Shown: one piece after another, positions 7,537 through 14,871 of the stretch | Layout: every line of letters starts with the position of its first letter | Numbering within the stretch: position 1 is the stretch's first letter | Notes under the pieces: generated by a model | Told to the model about the DNA's origin: nothing | The model's database searches: none | The model's input: the letters and a program-made list of their open reading frames with translations, nothing else | Program-made: the position numbers and the translations under genes | Source: JBPCPM01 sp050999155 | GTDB lineage: Bacteria > Actinomycetota > Thermoleophilia > Solirubrobacterales > 70-9 | Assembly (NCBI GenBank): GCA_050999155.1 | Contig: JBPCPM010000167.1 | Location: forward strand, 1-21,371 | Direction of reading: 5' to 3' | Length of the DNA: 21,371 bases

Positions 7537-8184
7537 CTACCGGTCTTCCTGTGATCCCCGGTTGTCTTCGACGATGTTGCCCTGGTCGTCCACGCTGGTG
7601 CGACCCACCTCGCCGGAGATCGTCGGCTGGAAGGAGCCGCGAGCGATCTCGCCGCTCTCGTCGACCGCGCGGCCGGTGCCTTCGGGATCAGGCGCGATCT
7701 CGTAGTTGACGACGTACGTCCCGGCCCGGACCGGCACGACCCGCCACACGGCTTCGATCTCCTCGCCGGCCTGGAGCTCGCCGAAGATGAAGGTATTGGT
7801 CTTGGCCGAGTCGGCACCGGCGCCCTCGACCTCGTTGTCGCCGCCGACGCGGGGGTAGCCGTCCTCGAGGATCCACACGGGCTTGGTCGGGTCGGCCAGG
7901 GCTCGCTGGTCGTCGCGGATGCTGAACGAGTCGAGCGCCTTGCCGTCCTGCTCGACCTCGATCGTGATCGACAGGGCGTTGATTGCACGGTCGCCGGTGT
8001 TCTTGACGGCGAGGGTGAGTTCCTCGTCGCGGGCCAGGCGCTGGCGTGTGGGGAACTCCGACGTGGTCACGCGGACGGGAAATTCCCCGCCGACGTTGTC
8101 GTTGTCCTGGGGCGGCGAGCTGCCGCAGGCCGCCAGTACGACGGCGGCACAAAGCCCCAGGACCGAGATGGCGATCCCTCGCAC
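7537..8184 (-). CDS. Lipoprotein with an immunoglobulin-like domain (function unknown)
   Basis: The 215-residue product starts VRGIAISVLGLCAAVVLAACGSS, a lipoprotein signal with lipobox LAAC, so it should be anchored on the outer face of the membrane. The rest reads as beta strands: LTLAVKNTGDRAINALSITIEVEQDGK, then an IFGELQAGEEIEAVWRVVPVRAGTYVVNYEI stretch. This resembles conserved Ig/DUF11-like extracellular domains that bind no known ligand. GTG 8184 is chosen because it gives a compact signal sequence; an in-frame ATG at 8229 would add 15 unconvincing residues. It lies 51 bp upstream of the sugar dehydrogenase and may be co-transcribed with it. It is divergent from the ABC ATPase gene. 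I do not recognise a specific function. Confidence 0.82.
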   Translation of the reverse strand: MRGIAISVLGLCAAVVLAACGSSPPQDNDNVGGEFPVRVTTSEFPTRQRLARDEELTLAVKNTGDRAINALSITIEVEQDGKALDSFSIRDDQRALADPTKPVWILEDGYPRVGGDNEVEGAGADSAKTNTFIFGELQAGEEIEAVWRVVPVRAGTYVVNYEIAPDPEGTGRAVDESGEIARGSFQPTISGEVGRTSVDDQGNIVEDNRGSQEDR

Positions 8185-8224
8185 TGCTGGTGGTGTGGCC
8201 CCGTTCTCCCCCAAAACCGCGGGC

Positions 8225-8230
8225 ACCATA
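8225..8230 (-). promoter_or_regulatory. Possible -10 box TATGGT for the lipoprotein gene
   Basis: TATGGT lies 40 nt upstream of the chosen GTG. No convincing -35 box is seen, and the purine-rich GGGGGAG downstream is too far from the GTG to act as a normal ribosome-binding site. Confidence 0.25.
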
Positions 8231-8354
8231 CCACGGGGCCCCCGACGCACCGACCAGGCCTCTTCCCGGCGACATTCGAGCAAAGGCCTGAGAAGAGTTC
8301 TCCGCTGCATCGACCGGGTGTCGGTTGCCCCTGGCACCGGCTGGGGGGACCGAC

Positions 8355-8396
8355 TAGTCTTGGAACTCGATCCGGGGACCAGGAGCAAGGAGAGGG
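8355..8396 (+). promoter_or_regulatory. Promoter -10 (TAGTCT) and ribosome-binding site of the ABC ATPase gene
   Basis: TAGTCT is at 8355-8360, and AAGGAG at 8387-8392 lies 8 nt before GTG 8401. Unlike many genes here, this one has a leader of roughly 35 nt and a proper Shine-Dalgarno sequence. The rest of the 216-bp gap between the divergent genes shows nothing else I can name. Confidence 0.5.
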
Positions 8397-8400
8397 CGAC

Positions 8401-9369
8401 GTGGCCGACGACGAGACGACAACCGAAGAAGAAGACCAGGCGACCGACGACGCCGAGGCCAACGACGGCGACGGTCAGGGTGCCAAGGAGCAGGAGGGCG
8501 ACTGGGTATCGGCCGAGGGCGACAAGCTCCACGACCACTTCACCCTTCCTGGCGTGGAGTCGGGGAACCAGGATCCCTACAACTACCACGAGCCCCAGGT
8601 CATGGGCCATGGCGAAGAGGACGCCATGGAGATCATCGACTGCACCAAGCAGTTCGGGCGCCTGCGGATCCTCAACGAGCTGAGCCTCGGCGTCCCCGAT
8701 CAGCAGATCTCGATGGTGCTCGGACCGTCGGGCACCGGCAAGAGCGTGCTCATCCAGCACATCGTCGGCCTGATGTACCCGGACTCCGGCGACATCCTCG
8801 TCCACGGCGAGTCGGTCCCCAACATGTCCGACGACGAGCTGTTCGAGATGCGCAAGAAGTTCGGCCTGCTGTTCCAGGACGGCGCGCTGTTCGGCTCGAT
8901 GAACATCATCGACAACGTCGCCTTCCCCCTGCGACAGCACACCGACAAGGGCGAGGACGAGATCATGGACATCTGCTCGACCCGCCTCAACGAGGTCGGG
9001 CTGGGCGAGGCGTTCGAGAAGATGCCGAACGAGCTGTCGGGCGGCATGCGCAAGCGCGCCGGGTTCGCCCGGGCGCTGGTGCTCGACCCGGCCATCCTCA
9101 TCTTCGACGAGCCCGACTCGGGGCTGGATCCGGTCCGGACCTCGCTGCTGTGCGAGCTCATCCGCGAGATCCACGCCGAGAACGGCGGCTGCTACTTCGT
9201 GATCAGCCACGACCTCGGTACCGCCCGGCGCATCGCCGACTTCATCGCGGTGCTGTGGCGCGGCAAGATCGTGGACGCCGGCCCGTCCGAGGAGCTGTTC
9301 GACTCCGACAACGAGTTCGTGCGCCAGTTCCTCGGGGCCGAGACCGAAGGCCCGCTGGGAATGAACTGA
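8401..9369 (+). CDS. Mce/Mla-type ABC transporter ATP-binding protein (MlaF/MceG-like) with acidic N-terminal extension
   Basis: A complete nucleotide-binding domain starts near residue 75. It has Walker A GPSGTGKS (108-115), Q-loop FGLLFQDGALFGSMNIIDNVAFPL (Q159), signature LSGGMRKRAGFARAL (212 onward), Walker B AILIFDEP with the catalytic Glu, D-loop SGLDP, and H-loop ISHD (H270). The FQDGALFGSM, NVAFPLR and LSGGMRKR blocks are characteristic of MlaF/MceG, the ATPase of lipid-importing Mce systems. Residues 1-75 are an unusual, strongly acidic and probably disordered extension (MADDETTTEEEDQATDDAEA at the start). No YrbE/MlaE permease or Mce substrate-binding protein is adjacent, so it presumably works with subunits encoded elsewhere, as MceG does in mycobacteria. 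The GTG start is supported by a ribosome-binding site 8 nt upstream. An RND lipid-type transporter follows. Confidence 0.9.
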   Translation: MADDETTTEEEDQATDDAEANDGDGQGAKEQEGDWVSAEGDKLHDHFTLPGVESGNQDPYNYHEPQVMGHGEEDAMEIIDCTKQFGRLRILNELSLGVPDQQISMVLGPSGTGKSVLIQHIVGLMYPDSGDILVHGESVPNMSDDELFEMRKKFGLLFQDGALFGSMNIIDNVAFPLRQHTDKGEDEIMDICSTRLNEVGLGEAFEKMPNELSGGMRKRAGFARALVLDPAILIFDEPDSGLDPVRTSLLCELIREIHAENGGCYFVISHDLGTARRIADFIAVLWRGKIVDAGPSEELFDSDNEFVRQFLGAETEGPLGMN

Positions 9370-9392
9370 GCTCGGCGCGCGGCGCCGAGCTC
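9368..9392 (+). terminator. Perfect 11-bp hairpin after the ABC ATPase gene
   Basis: GAGCTCGGCGC at 9368-9378 pairs exactly with GCGCCGAGCTC at 9382-9392 around a 3-nt loop, starting within the stop codon. A second, imperfect hairpin (CCACCCGGC with GCCGGTGG) follows at about 9402-9420. There is no T-run, so this is a terminator-like structure of the GC-rich kind and not a textbook terminator. Confidence 0.55.
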
Positions 9393-9429
9393 CCCGAAAC
9401 CACCCGGCCTGCCGGTGGGGTGGCCTCCC

Positions 9430-9445
9430 TAATGTGTGAGCAGTG
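9430..9445 (+). promoter_or_regulatory. Leaderless-type promoter, TAATGT 7 nt before GTG
   Basis: TAATGT at 9430-9435 is followed by GTGAGCA and the GTG start at 9443. Position after a hairpin and before the RND gene suggests that this gene can be transcribed independently of the ATPase. Confidence 0.5.
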
Positions 9446-12289
9446 ACCAGGGTTGCCGAACTGTGCGCCGCGGCCGCGCGGTGGTCGGTGGGCCATGCCC
9501 GCCCGCTTCTCGTCTCGCTGACGGTCCTGGCGGCGATCGGCGCGGTGCTCGCCGTGCTGCGGCTCGAGCCCACCGTCGACACGGACACGTTCGTCGATGG
9601 CGATTCGGACGCCGCGGTCGCCACCGAGCGCTACCGGGACCGCTTCGGCGACGACGCCGTCCTGGTCCTCGCCCGAGCCGATCTGCAGCAGCTGATGTTC
9701 AGCTCCGACCTCGGCCGGGTCCTGGCCCTTGAGGGCTGCCTGTCGGGCCGGGTGCCCGCCGGGGCCCAGCCGGCTCCCGGCCCCTGCGAGGAGATCGCCG
9801 CCCTGGACCCGGTTCGCGTGGTCTACGGCCCCGGGACCTTCGTCAACGAGGCCGCCAACCGCGTGGCCGAGCAGCTCGGCTCGCAGCGCGAGCAGACCAT
9901 CGAGCGGGCCAAGCGGGCCGACAGCGCGGCCCAGGAGGCGATCAAGCGTGAGGGTGGGTCCAAGGCCGAGCAGGTGCAGGCGGGCCAGGACGCCGCCGAG
10001 GCCGTGGCCGGAGATCTCGCCAAGCGTCTGATCGACACCGGCCTGCGCTTCGGGATCACGCAGAACATCCGCATCGACGACCCGAACTTCGTCAGTCGCC
10101 TCGTCTTCGATTCGACCAAGCCCGCCGGGACCCCGAAGGAGCGGTTGAGCTACCTGTTCCCGAGTTCCAGCGCGGCGCTGATCTCGGTCCGGCTCAAGCC
10201 CGACCTGTCCTCCTCCGACCGCGAGCGGGCGATCGAGCTGATCCGCCAGGCCACCGCGGATCCCGACTACACCCTGCGATCGGGTGATTTCGTGGTCAGC
10301 GGCCTGCCCGTCGTCATCGACGCCGTGGCGCAGACGCTGCTCACGGCCGTCCTGGTGCTGTTGGCCGCGGTGCTCGCGGCGATGGCGATCGCCCTGATGG
10401 TGGTGGTCCGCCCGCCGCTGCGGTTGCTGCCGCTCGGGATCGCGCTGATCGCCTCGGGGCTGCTGTTCGGCGTGCTGGGCGCGATCGGAGCCAGCCTGAC
10501 CCTCGCCACGATCGGCGTCCTGCCGGTGCTCGTGGGCCTCAGCGTCGACTACGCCATCCAGATGCAATCACGGGTCCGCGAGGAGCTCGAAGGCGGCGGG
10601 GAGCCGATCCCGGCCGTGGTGCGCGCCGCGTCGGCCTCCGGCCCCGTGCTGCTCACCGCCATGGCCGCGACGCTCGCCGGGTTCGCCGCGCTCGTGCTGT
10701 CGCCCGTGCCGATGGTTCGCGGCTTCGGGCTGTTGCTGGCCATCGGGGTGGCCGGAGCGTTCGCGATCGCCATGACCGCCGGCATGGCCGCGCTCGCCTG
10801 GGCCGCCCAGGTTCCGGAGACCGGCGGGCGCGTAGACGGCCGTGGGCGCCTGCTACGCCCCCGCTTGCCGCGCCGCCGACGGCGCGGCAATCAGGCCGCC
10901 GGGCAGGCGGAGCCTCGCGTGCGCCGATTCGTCCGCGTCCGGCAGCTGCCGCGGCCACGGATACCGCAGCGCCTGTCTGGCCGGATACGGCCACGGCGGC
11001 CCGCGATCCCGCCGTCCGTGCGCTCGGCGGCAAGCCGCATCCGGCGTTCGGCACGTCGTCGCCGTGCGGCGGCCGGCGTGCGCCTGCGGGAGGTCGGGCG
11101 GGCGACCCTGGCGGTGACCATCGTGCAGCCGGGGCGGGTGCTGGTCGTCGGGGCGCTGCTGGCCGCGATCGGGTGGGGGGCGAGCGTCCGCTCAGATGTC
11201 GTCTCCGACGTCCGCGAACTGGTTCCGCAGGACATCGCGGCGATCTCCGACCTGCAGCTGCTCCAGGACGCCAGCGGGGTCGCGGGAGAGGTCGACATCA
11301 CCGTCAGGTCCGACGGCGGGCAGTCGGTGGCGCGGCCGGAGGTCATCACCTGGATGAGCGGCTTCTCGCAGGACATCCTGGCGCGCAACGGATACGCCGG
11401 CGAGGACGCGAGCTGCGATGCCGCCCGCCTGTGCCCGGCGATCGCCCTTCCGGATCTGTTTCGCTCGGGTGAGCCGAGCCAGTCGCGAATCGACTCGCTG
11501 CTCGACGCCGTCCCGCGCTACTTCAGCCAGGCCATGATCACCGAGGACCGCCAGACGGCCAGCATGGCCTTCGGTGTCCGGGTGGGCCCGCTGGACCGCC
11601 AGCAGAAGATCGTCGATTCGATCCGCGATCAGCTCGACAAGACCCCGCCCCCGTCCGGGGTGCAGGCCGAGGTGGCCGGCCTCCCGGCGCTGATCGCCGA
11701 GGCCAACCAGGCAATCGGGCGCTCGCGGTACTGGCTCACCGCGCTCGGCCTGCTGGCCATCGCCGCGGTGCTTTTCGCCATCACGCGGGACGCGCGACGC
11801 ACGCTCGTGCCGCTGGTGCCGGTGGTGCTCGCGACCGGATGGTCGGCGCTGGTGCTGGCGTCGATGGAGGTCTCGCTGAACCCGCTGTCGGCCACGCTGG
11901 GGGCGCTGATCCTCGCCATCACGACGGAGTTCAGCGTCATCCTCTCGGCCCGGTACCTGGCCGAGAGGGAGGCCGGCCAGTCGATCGGGCAGGCGCTGCG
12001 CACGACCTACCAGCGCACCGGCACGGCGGTGGCCGCCTCCGCGCTGACCACGCTGATCGGGTTCGCCGTGCTGATGGTCAGCGACATCCGGATGCTGCGG
12101 GACTTCGGCTTTGCCACCGTCGTCGACCTCGGGGTGGCGCTGGTCGGGGTGGTCGCTGTGCTGCCGGCGGCGCTGGTGTGGTCGGAGAGCGCCCAGGCCG
12201 ACCGCCTCGCCGGTCGCCTGTCCGCGATCCGCCGGCCGCGCATGCCGCGTCCGCGGTCGCTGCTTCCGGCGCGGCTGGCCCGGCGCTGA
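9443..12289 (+). CDS. RND superfamily transporter, HAE3/MMPL type (948 aa)
   Basis: The protein has two similar halves, each with one membrane helix, a large extracytoplasmic domain and five more helices. TM1 is near 21-40, the first loop spans 41-295, and TM2-6 span about 296-455. The second half has TM7 near 565-580, a loop at 581-762, and TM8-12 at about 763-915. GLSVDYAIQMQSRVREE (D369) carries the Asp of the proton-relay helix in the first half. The second half has AITTEFSVILSARYLAERE, with Glu829 at the equivalent place. Relatives (HpnN, MmpL proteins) move lipids or other hydrophobic molecules from the membrane, driven by protons. The cytoplasmic linker 461-553 contains 33 Arg and no Lys. 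The adjacent Mce/Mla-like ATPase supports a lipid role, which is inference. GTG 9443 is set by the -10 box. Confidence 0.92.
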   Translation: MTRVAELCAAAARWSVGHARPLLVSLTVLAAIGAVLAVLRLEPTVDTDTFVDGDSDAAVATERYRDRFGDDAVLVLARADLQQLMFSSDLGRVLALEGCLSGRVPAGAQPAPGPCEEIAALDPVRVVYGPGTFVNEAANRVAEQLGSQREQTIERAKRADSAAQEAIKREGGSKAEQVQAGQDAAEAVAGDLAKRLIDTGLRFGITQNIRIDDPNFVSRLVFDSTKPAGTPKERLSYLFPSSSAALISVRLKPDLSSSDRERAIELIRQATADPDYTLRSGDFVVSGLPVVIDAVAQTLLTAVLVLLAAVLAAMAIALMVVVRPPLRLLPLGIALIASGLLFGVLGAIGASLTLATIGVLPVLVGLSVDYAIQMQSRVREELEGGGEPIPAVVRAASASGPVLLTAMAATLAGFAALVLSPVPMVRGFGLLLAIGVAGAFAIAMTAGMAALAWAAQVPETGGRVDGRGRLLRPRLPRRRRRGNQAAGQAEPRVRRFVRVRQLPRPRIPQRLSGRIRPRRPAIPPSVRSAASRIRRSARRRRAAAGVRLREVGRATLAVTIVQPGRVLVVGALLAAIGWGASVRSDVVSDVRELVPQDIAAISDLQLLQDASGVAGEVDITVRSDGGQSVARPEVITWMSGFSQDILARNGYAGEDASCDAARLCPAIALPDLFRSGEPSQSRIDSLLDAVPRYFSQAMITEDRQTASMAFGVRVGPLDRQQKIVDSIRDQLDKTPPPSGVQAEVAGLPALIAEANQAIGRSRYWLTALGLLAIAAVLFAITRDARRTLVPLVPVVLATGWSALVLASMEVSLNPLSATLGALILAITTEFSVILSARYLAEREAGQSIGQALRTTYQRTGTAVAASALTTLIGFAVLMVSDIRMLRDFGFATVVDLGVALVGVVAVLPAALVWSESAQADRLAGRLSAIRRPRMPRPRSLLPARLARR

Positions 12290-12295
12290 GCCACG

Positions 12296-13069
12296 GTGGC
12301 CGACCGGGATCCCACCCCGCAGGGTCCACTGGGCTGGGATGACGATGAGCCCGCCGGCGCCGGGCCGCGGTCCGGGCGGGGCACGGGCGGCGGATCGGGG
12401 CGCCCCGGGGCGGGGATGGCCCGCCGGTACTCCTTCTGGGTGGCCGCCCTGTTCGTCGGCCTCGTCGTCATCGCGGCCGTCGTCGCCTCCCGGAACAGTT
12501 CCTCGGGGAGCCTCGGGGTGCGCGGCAGCGCCGGCGAGCCGCTCTCGGAGTTCGCCGTCCCGGCCATTCCCGGCTCGCTGACCGGAGACGCAAATGTCGC
12601 CCAGGACGATTGCGCGTCGGGCGAGCTTCCCTGCGACGAGCGCCGGACGCCGGCGTGCAAGGTGAACGGCCCGTCGGTGATCCGGGTGTGCGACCTGTTC
12701 GACAAGCCGCTGTTGATCTCGTTCTGGTTTTCCAAGGGGACCGATTGCGCCACCGTCCAGGACCGGGTGCAGGCGACCGAGGACCGGTATGGCCGCGAGC
12801 TCAACGTGCTGAGCCTCAATACCCGCGACGAGCGGGCCGAGGTCGAGCGCATCGTCGGCGAGCGGGGCTGGACGATGCCGGTGGGCCATGACGCCGACGG
12901 CGCCGTGGGCGGCCTCTACGGGGTCGGGCTGTGCCCGACGTTGCTGTACGCGCTGCCAGGAGGCATCGTCTTCGACGCACGGATTGGACAGGAGGCCGTC
13001 CGCGACCTCGACCGCGACGTCAAGAGGCTGCTCTCCGCGGCACGCAGCCAGGAGCGGGCCCAGCGGTGA
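12296..13069 (+). CDS. Membrane-anchored thioredoxin-fold (TlpA/redoxin-like) protein lacking CxxC
   Basis: The 257-residue product has a Gly/Pro-rich cytosolic head (1-45), one membrane helix (about 46-64) and an extracytoplasmic thioredoxin-like domain (about 80-250). PLLISFWFSKGTDCATVQDRV is the active-site strand and helix: aligned to WCxxC of TlpA, the first Cys is Gly148 and only Cys151 remains. YGVGLCPTLLYALPGG is the cis-Pro loop, preceded by Cys213. Four more Cys (106, 113, 121, 132) lie in an insertion before the active site. It may therefore form other disulfides or work as a one-Cys reductase or structural protein. GTG 12296 follows the RND stop by 6 nt without a clear ribosome-binding site. 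ATG 12416, just before the membrane helix, is an alternative start. The stop overlaps the next GTG. Confidence 0.8.
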   Translation: MADRDPTPQGPLGWDDDEPAGAGPRSGRGTGGGSGRPGAGMARRYSFWVAALFVGLVVIAAVVASRNSSSGSLGVRGSAGEPLSEFAVPAIPGSLTGDANVAQDDCASGELPCDERRTPACKVNGPSVIRVCDLFDKPLLISFWFSKGTDCATVQDRVQATEDRYGRELNVLSLNTRDERAEVERIVGERGWTMPVGHDADGAVGGLYGVGLCPTLLYALPGGIVFDARIGQEAVRDLDRDVKRLLSAARSQERAQR

Positions 13070-13716
13070 GCCGGGTCGAACACGAGCCGCGACCGGGCAC
13101 GATCGGCCCCGAGCTGGCCGAGGAGTTCCCGCGGCTCGGGCTCCGGCAGCTGCGGATCGCCGCCCGGCCCAGACGCTCGCCGCCGGGGGTGCGAGAGGTC
13201 CTGCGGCATCTCTCCAGCCGGATCAGCGGCGCCCAGGTCGTCCACCTGCGCCAACGCCCGATCCCGGCCGCCTACCGGGTGTTCTTCCGTCACATCGGCA
13301 TCGACCCTGACAAGCAGCTTCCGCCGGCCGAGCAGGTCGCGATGCAGCGCCTGCACGACGGCCACTTCCGCTCGCGCAACGTGATCGCCGATGCCGTCAC
13401 GATCGCGGTGATCGAGACCGGCGTTCCGGTGCGGGTTGTCGACGGAGCGAGGACCCAGGGCGAGCTGGGCCTGCGGCTTTCCCGGGCCGGTGAGCGGCTG
13501 GGTGGTGCCCACCTCGCGACGGGGACGATGGTCGTCGCCGACGAGGCCGGCCCGGTGTCCGAGTTGTTCGCCGAGGCACGGCGCGGCCACGCGATCGCGC
13601 GCAAGACCCGGGAGATCGTCGTCTACGCCGTCCAGGTCGGCGGCGTCCCCGACATCGCGGTCGACGAGGCCCTGTGGCAGGTGGCCGAACTCGCTGGAAG
13701 CAGTTCGGATTCGTAG
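13066..13716 (+). CDS. Stand-alone B3/B4 (PheRS beta-like) tRNA-binding-domain protein
   Basis: The 216-residue protein matches the B3/B4 domain of phenylalanyl-tRNA synthetase beta as found in free-standing bacterial proteins. IPAAYRVFFRHIGIDPDKQLPPAEQVAMQRL is the helical entry, and SRNVIADAVTIAVIETGVPVRVVDGARTQGELGLRL is the core. HLATGTMVVADEAGPVSELFAE and IVVYAVQVGGVPDIAVDEALWQVAELA finish the fold. In PheRS this domain edits mischarged tyrosyl-tRNA(Phe), so solo versions may be trans-editing factors or amino-acid or nucleic-acid binding proteins. That role is not established here. GTG 13066 overlaps the TGA of the thioredoxin-fold gene, so they are coupled. The stretch before 13066 in this frame is antisense-like and is rejected as coding. 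Confidence 0.78.
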   Translation: MSRVEHEPRPGTIGPELAEEFPRLGLRQLRIAARPRRSPPGVREVLRHLSSRISGAQVVHLRQRPIPAAYRVFFRHIGIDPDKQLPPAEQVAMQRLHDGHFRSRNVIADAVTIAVIETGVPVRVVDGARTQGELGLRLSRAGERLGGAHLATGTMVVADEAGPVSELFAEARRGHAIARKTREIVVYAVQVGGVPDIAVDEALWQVAELAGSSSDS

Positions 13717-13733
13717 TTTGAAAAACGGCCAGC

Positions 13734-13763
13734 TAGACTGGTCGCAGCCCAACGGTGGAGGAG
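13734..13763 (+). promoter_or_regulatory. Promoter -10 (TAGACT) and ribosome-binding site for the 173-residue protein
   Basis: TAGACT at 13734-13739 is followed by a short leader, and GGAGGAG at 13757-13763 sits 5 nt before ATG 13769. The strong ribosome-binding site suggests good expression. Confidence 0.55.
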
Positions 13764-13768
13764 TCCCC

Positions 13769-14290
13769 ATGGCAGGAGAGTTGCTAGACCAGCCGGACGC
13801 GGAGTTCAGCGCACAGCCGTCCTCCTTGGACCCCCGCCTTGCCGTCGAACGGCTCGACGCCGCGATCAGCGTCACCGACGACCGGCTCATCCGCCGCGAG
13901 CTCCGTCGCCAGATCGCGATGATGGAGCGTGAGCTTTCCGCCTTGATGGCCTCCGCCTTCCCGCGCCACGGAATCGAGTGGACGATCGACCGTCCGATGT
14001 GGGGCCCCCGGATCTTGGCCGCCGGCGAGCTCGAGCAGATCCGCGACGCGCTGGTCGACCGGCTGGCCACGGTCCGGACCGAGCTCGATCGACGCGGCAA
14101 GGTCGAGGAGCGGGGCCGCGCCCTGCTCGAGGACATCATGGCCGATCCGGCCGAGCACACGTGGTATCAGGTGTCCAACGAGGACATCGGGGAGCAGGGG
14201 TGCCGGCACTGGCACGTCACTCCCCGCTGGGGACTCGTCGGGATGCTGGCCGGCTGGTGGCGGGTCAAGATCTCCTCGGGTTGCCCCTGA
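13769..14290 (+). CDS. Conserved-looking hypothetical protein with Trp/His/Cys C-terminal motif (173 aa)
   Basis: I do not recognise a named family. Residues 20-70 and 85-130 form amphipathic, probably coiled helices (RLAVERLDAAISVTDD, RRELRRQIAMMERELSALM, EQIRDALVDRLATVRTELDRR). The last 45 residues are quite different: HTWYQVSNEDIGEQGCRHWHVTPRW and then GMLAGWWRVKISSGCP. They are rich in Trp, His and two Cys, which might bind a metal or a partner. The overall layout is a helical head and a compact conserved-looking tail. The ATG start is well supported by GGAGGAG 5 nt upstream and its own -10 box. No membrane segment or signal peptide is seen. It precedes a small membrane protein by 40 bp. 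Confidence 0.8.
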   Translation: MAGELLDQPDAEFSAQPSSLDPRLAVERLDAAISVTDDRLIRRELRRQIAMMERELSALMASAFPRHGIEWTIDRPMWGPRILAAGELEQIRDALVDRLATVRTELDRRGKVEERGRALLEDIMADPAEHTWYQVSNEDIGEQGCRHWHVTPRWGLVGMLAGWWRVKISSGCP

Positions 14291-14330
14291 CCGCAGGGGC
14301 GCGGCTCCGTCGCGTCCCGCACCAAGATCG

Positions 14331-14849
14331 ATGAGCAGCAAGCGCGGGGCACGCAAACGGCGCTCCCGCAAGACCCGGAGGCCCCAAGGGGATACGGTGA
14401 GCGATCGGCGCCCACGCGCAGCCACCGCCGACAAGGCGGTCGAGCGTCGTCGCCGGACGGCGCGCGACGAACGCCCCTTGGCGCCCTGGGGTGAGTTCCC
14501 GCTCTCGGAGCTGCTGGTCCTCGGCGGGCTGACGATGCTGGTCATCGGCTTTCTCGCCGCCAGCCCCCCGATCCTGTTCCTCGGCTTGCTGTTCGGCTCG
14601 CTGGGCGGGCTGGAGGTGGCCGCCCGCGAACACCTGGCCGGCTACCAGTCGCACACCCTGCTGCTCAGCGGTGCCGTCGCGATGCTTGTGCTCACGGGCC
14701 TCGTGATCCTCATCCCCGGGGTGGGCGCTCTCGGGGTTCGGATCGCCGTCGCGGCCGTGGCGTTCGCGGCTGCTGCGGCCGGCTTCCGGGCGCTGTTTCG
14801 CCGGCGCTCGGGGGGCGCGGGGATGCGGGTCCGGGGCTTTCGGGCCTGA
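14331..14849 (+). CDS. Small basic multi-pass membrane protein, function unknown
   Basis: The first 45 residues are very basic (MSSKRGARKRRSRKTRRPQG at the start). They are followed by membrane segments at about residues 58-85 (probably one or two tight helices), 103-124 and 127-150, and a short Arg-rich tail. No catalytic motif is visible. GTG 14398 is a serious alternative start because AAGGGG lies 5 nt upstream of it; ATG 14331 has only a weak upstream purine stretch. The basic ends should stay in the cytosol by the positive-inside rule. It ends tail-to-tail with the mIHF-like gene, and the two stop regions form an inverted repeat. Confidence 0.72.
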   Translation: MSSKRGARKRRSRKTRRPQGDTVSDRRPRAATADKAVERRRRTARDERPLAPWGEFPLSELLVLGGLTMLVIGFLAASPPILFLGLLFGSLGGLEVAAREHLAGYQSHTLLLSGAVAMLVLTGLVILIPGVGALGVRIAVAAVAFAAAAAGFRALFRRRSGGAGMRVRGFRA

Positions 14850-14871
14850 CGGCCCGTCGGTCGTCTCAGGC
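14844..14871. terminator. Inverted repeat between convergent stop codons
   Basis: GCCTGA (14844-14849) and TCAGGC (14866-14871) pair, and each includes a stop codon of one convergent gene. The inner GACGGCCCGTC is also nearly self-complementary. It could act as a weak bidirectional terminator; it has no T-run. Confidence 0.3.

Noticed and set aside
9430..9445. Start of the RND gene at the ATG inside TAATGTGTGA
   Set aside because: ATG at 9432 reads ATG TGT GAG and is in a different frame from the transporter; the in-frame start is GTG 9443.
7537..9624. Long minus-strand frame reaching from the lipoprotein back across the ABC ATPase
   Set aside because: Only its last part (from about 8184) has protein features, including a lipobox. 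The rest is antisense to the well-supported ATPase gene.
10820..11100. Frameshift in the RND gene as the cause of the Arg-rich segment
   Set aside because: The frame is the same before and after, helices on both sides are intact, and the other frames give no better match; an expanded linker is simpler.
9242..12889. Several long minus-strand frames opposite the RND transporter
   Set aside because: Rich in Arg, Gln, His and Asp with no hydrophobic core; shadows of the transporter's third-position GC bias.
13717..13768. TTGAAA as -35 box for the 173-residue protein
   Set aside because: It lies only 10 nt before TAGACT, too close for a sigma-70-type promoter.
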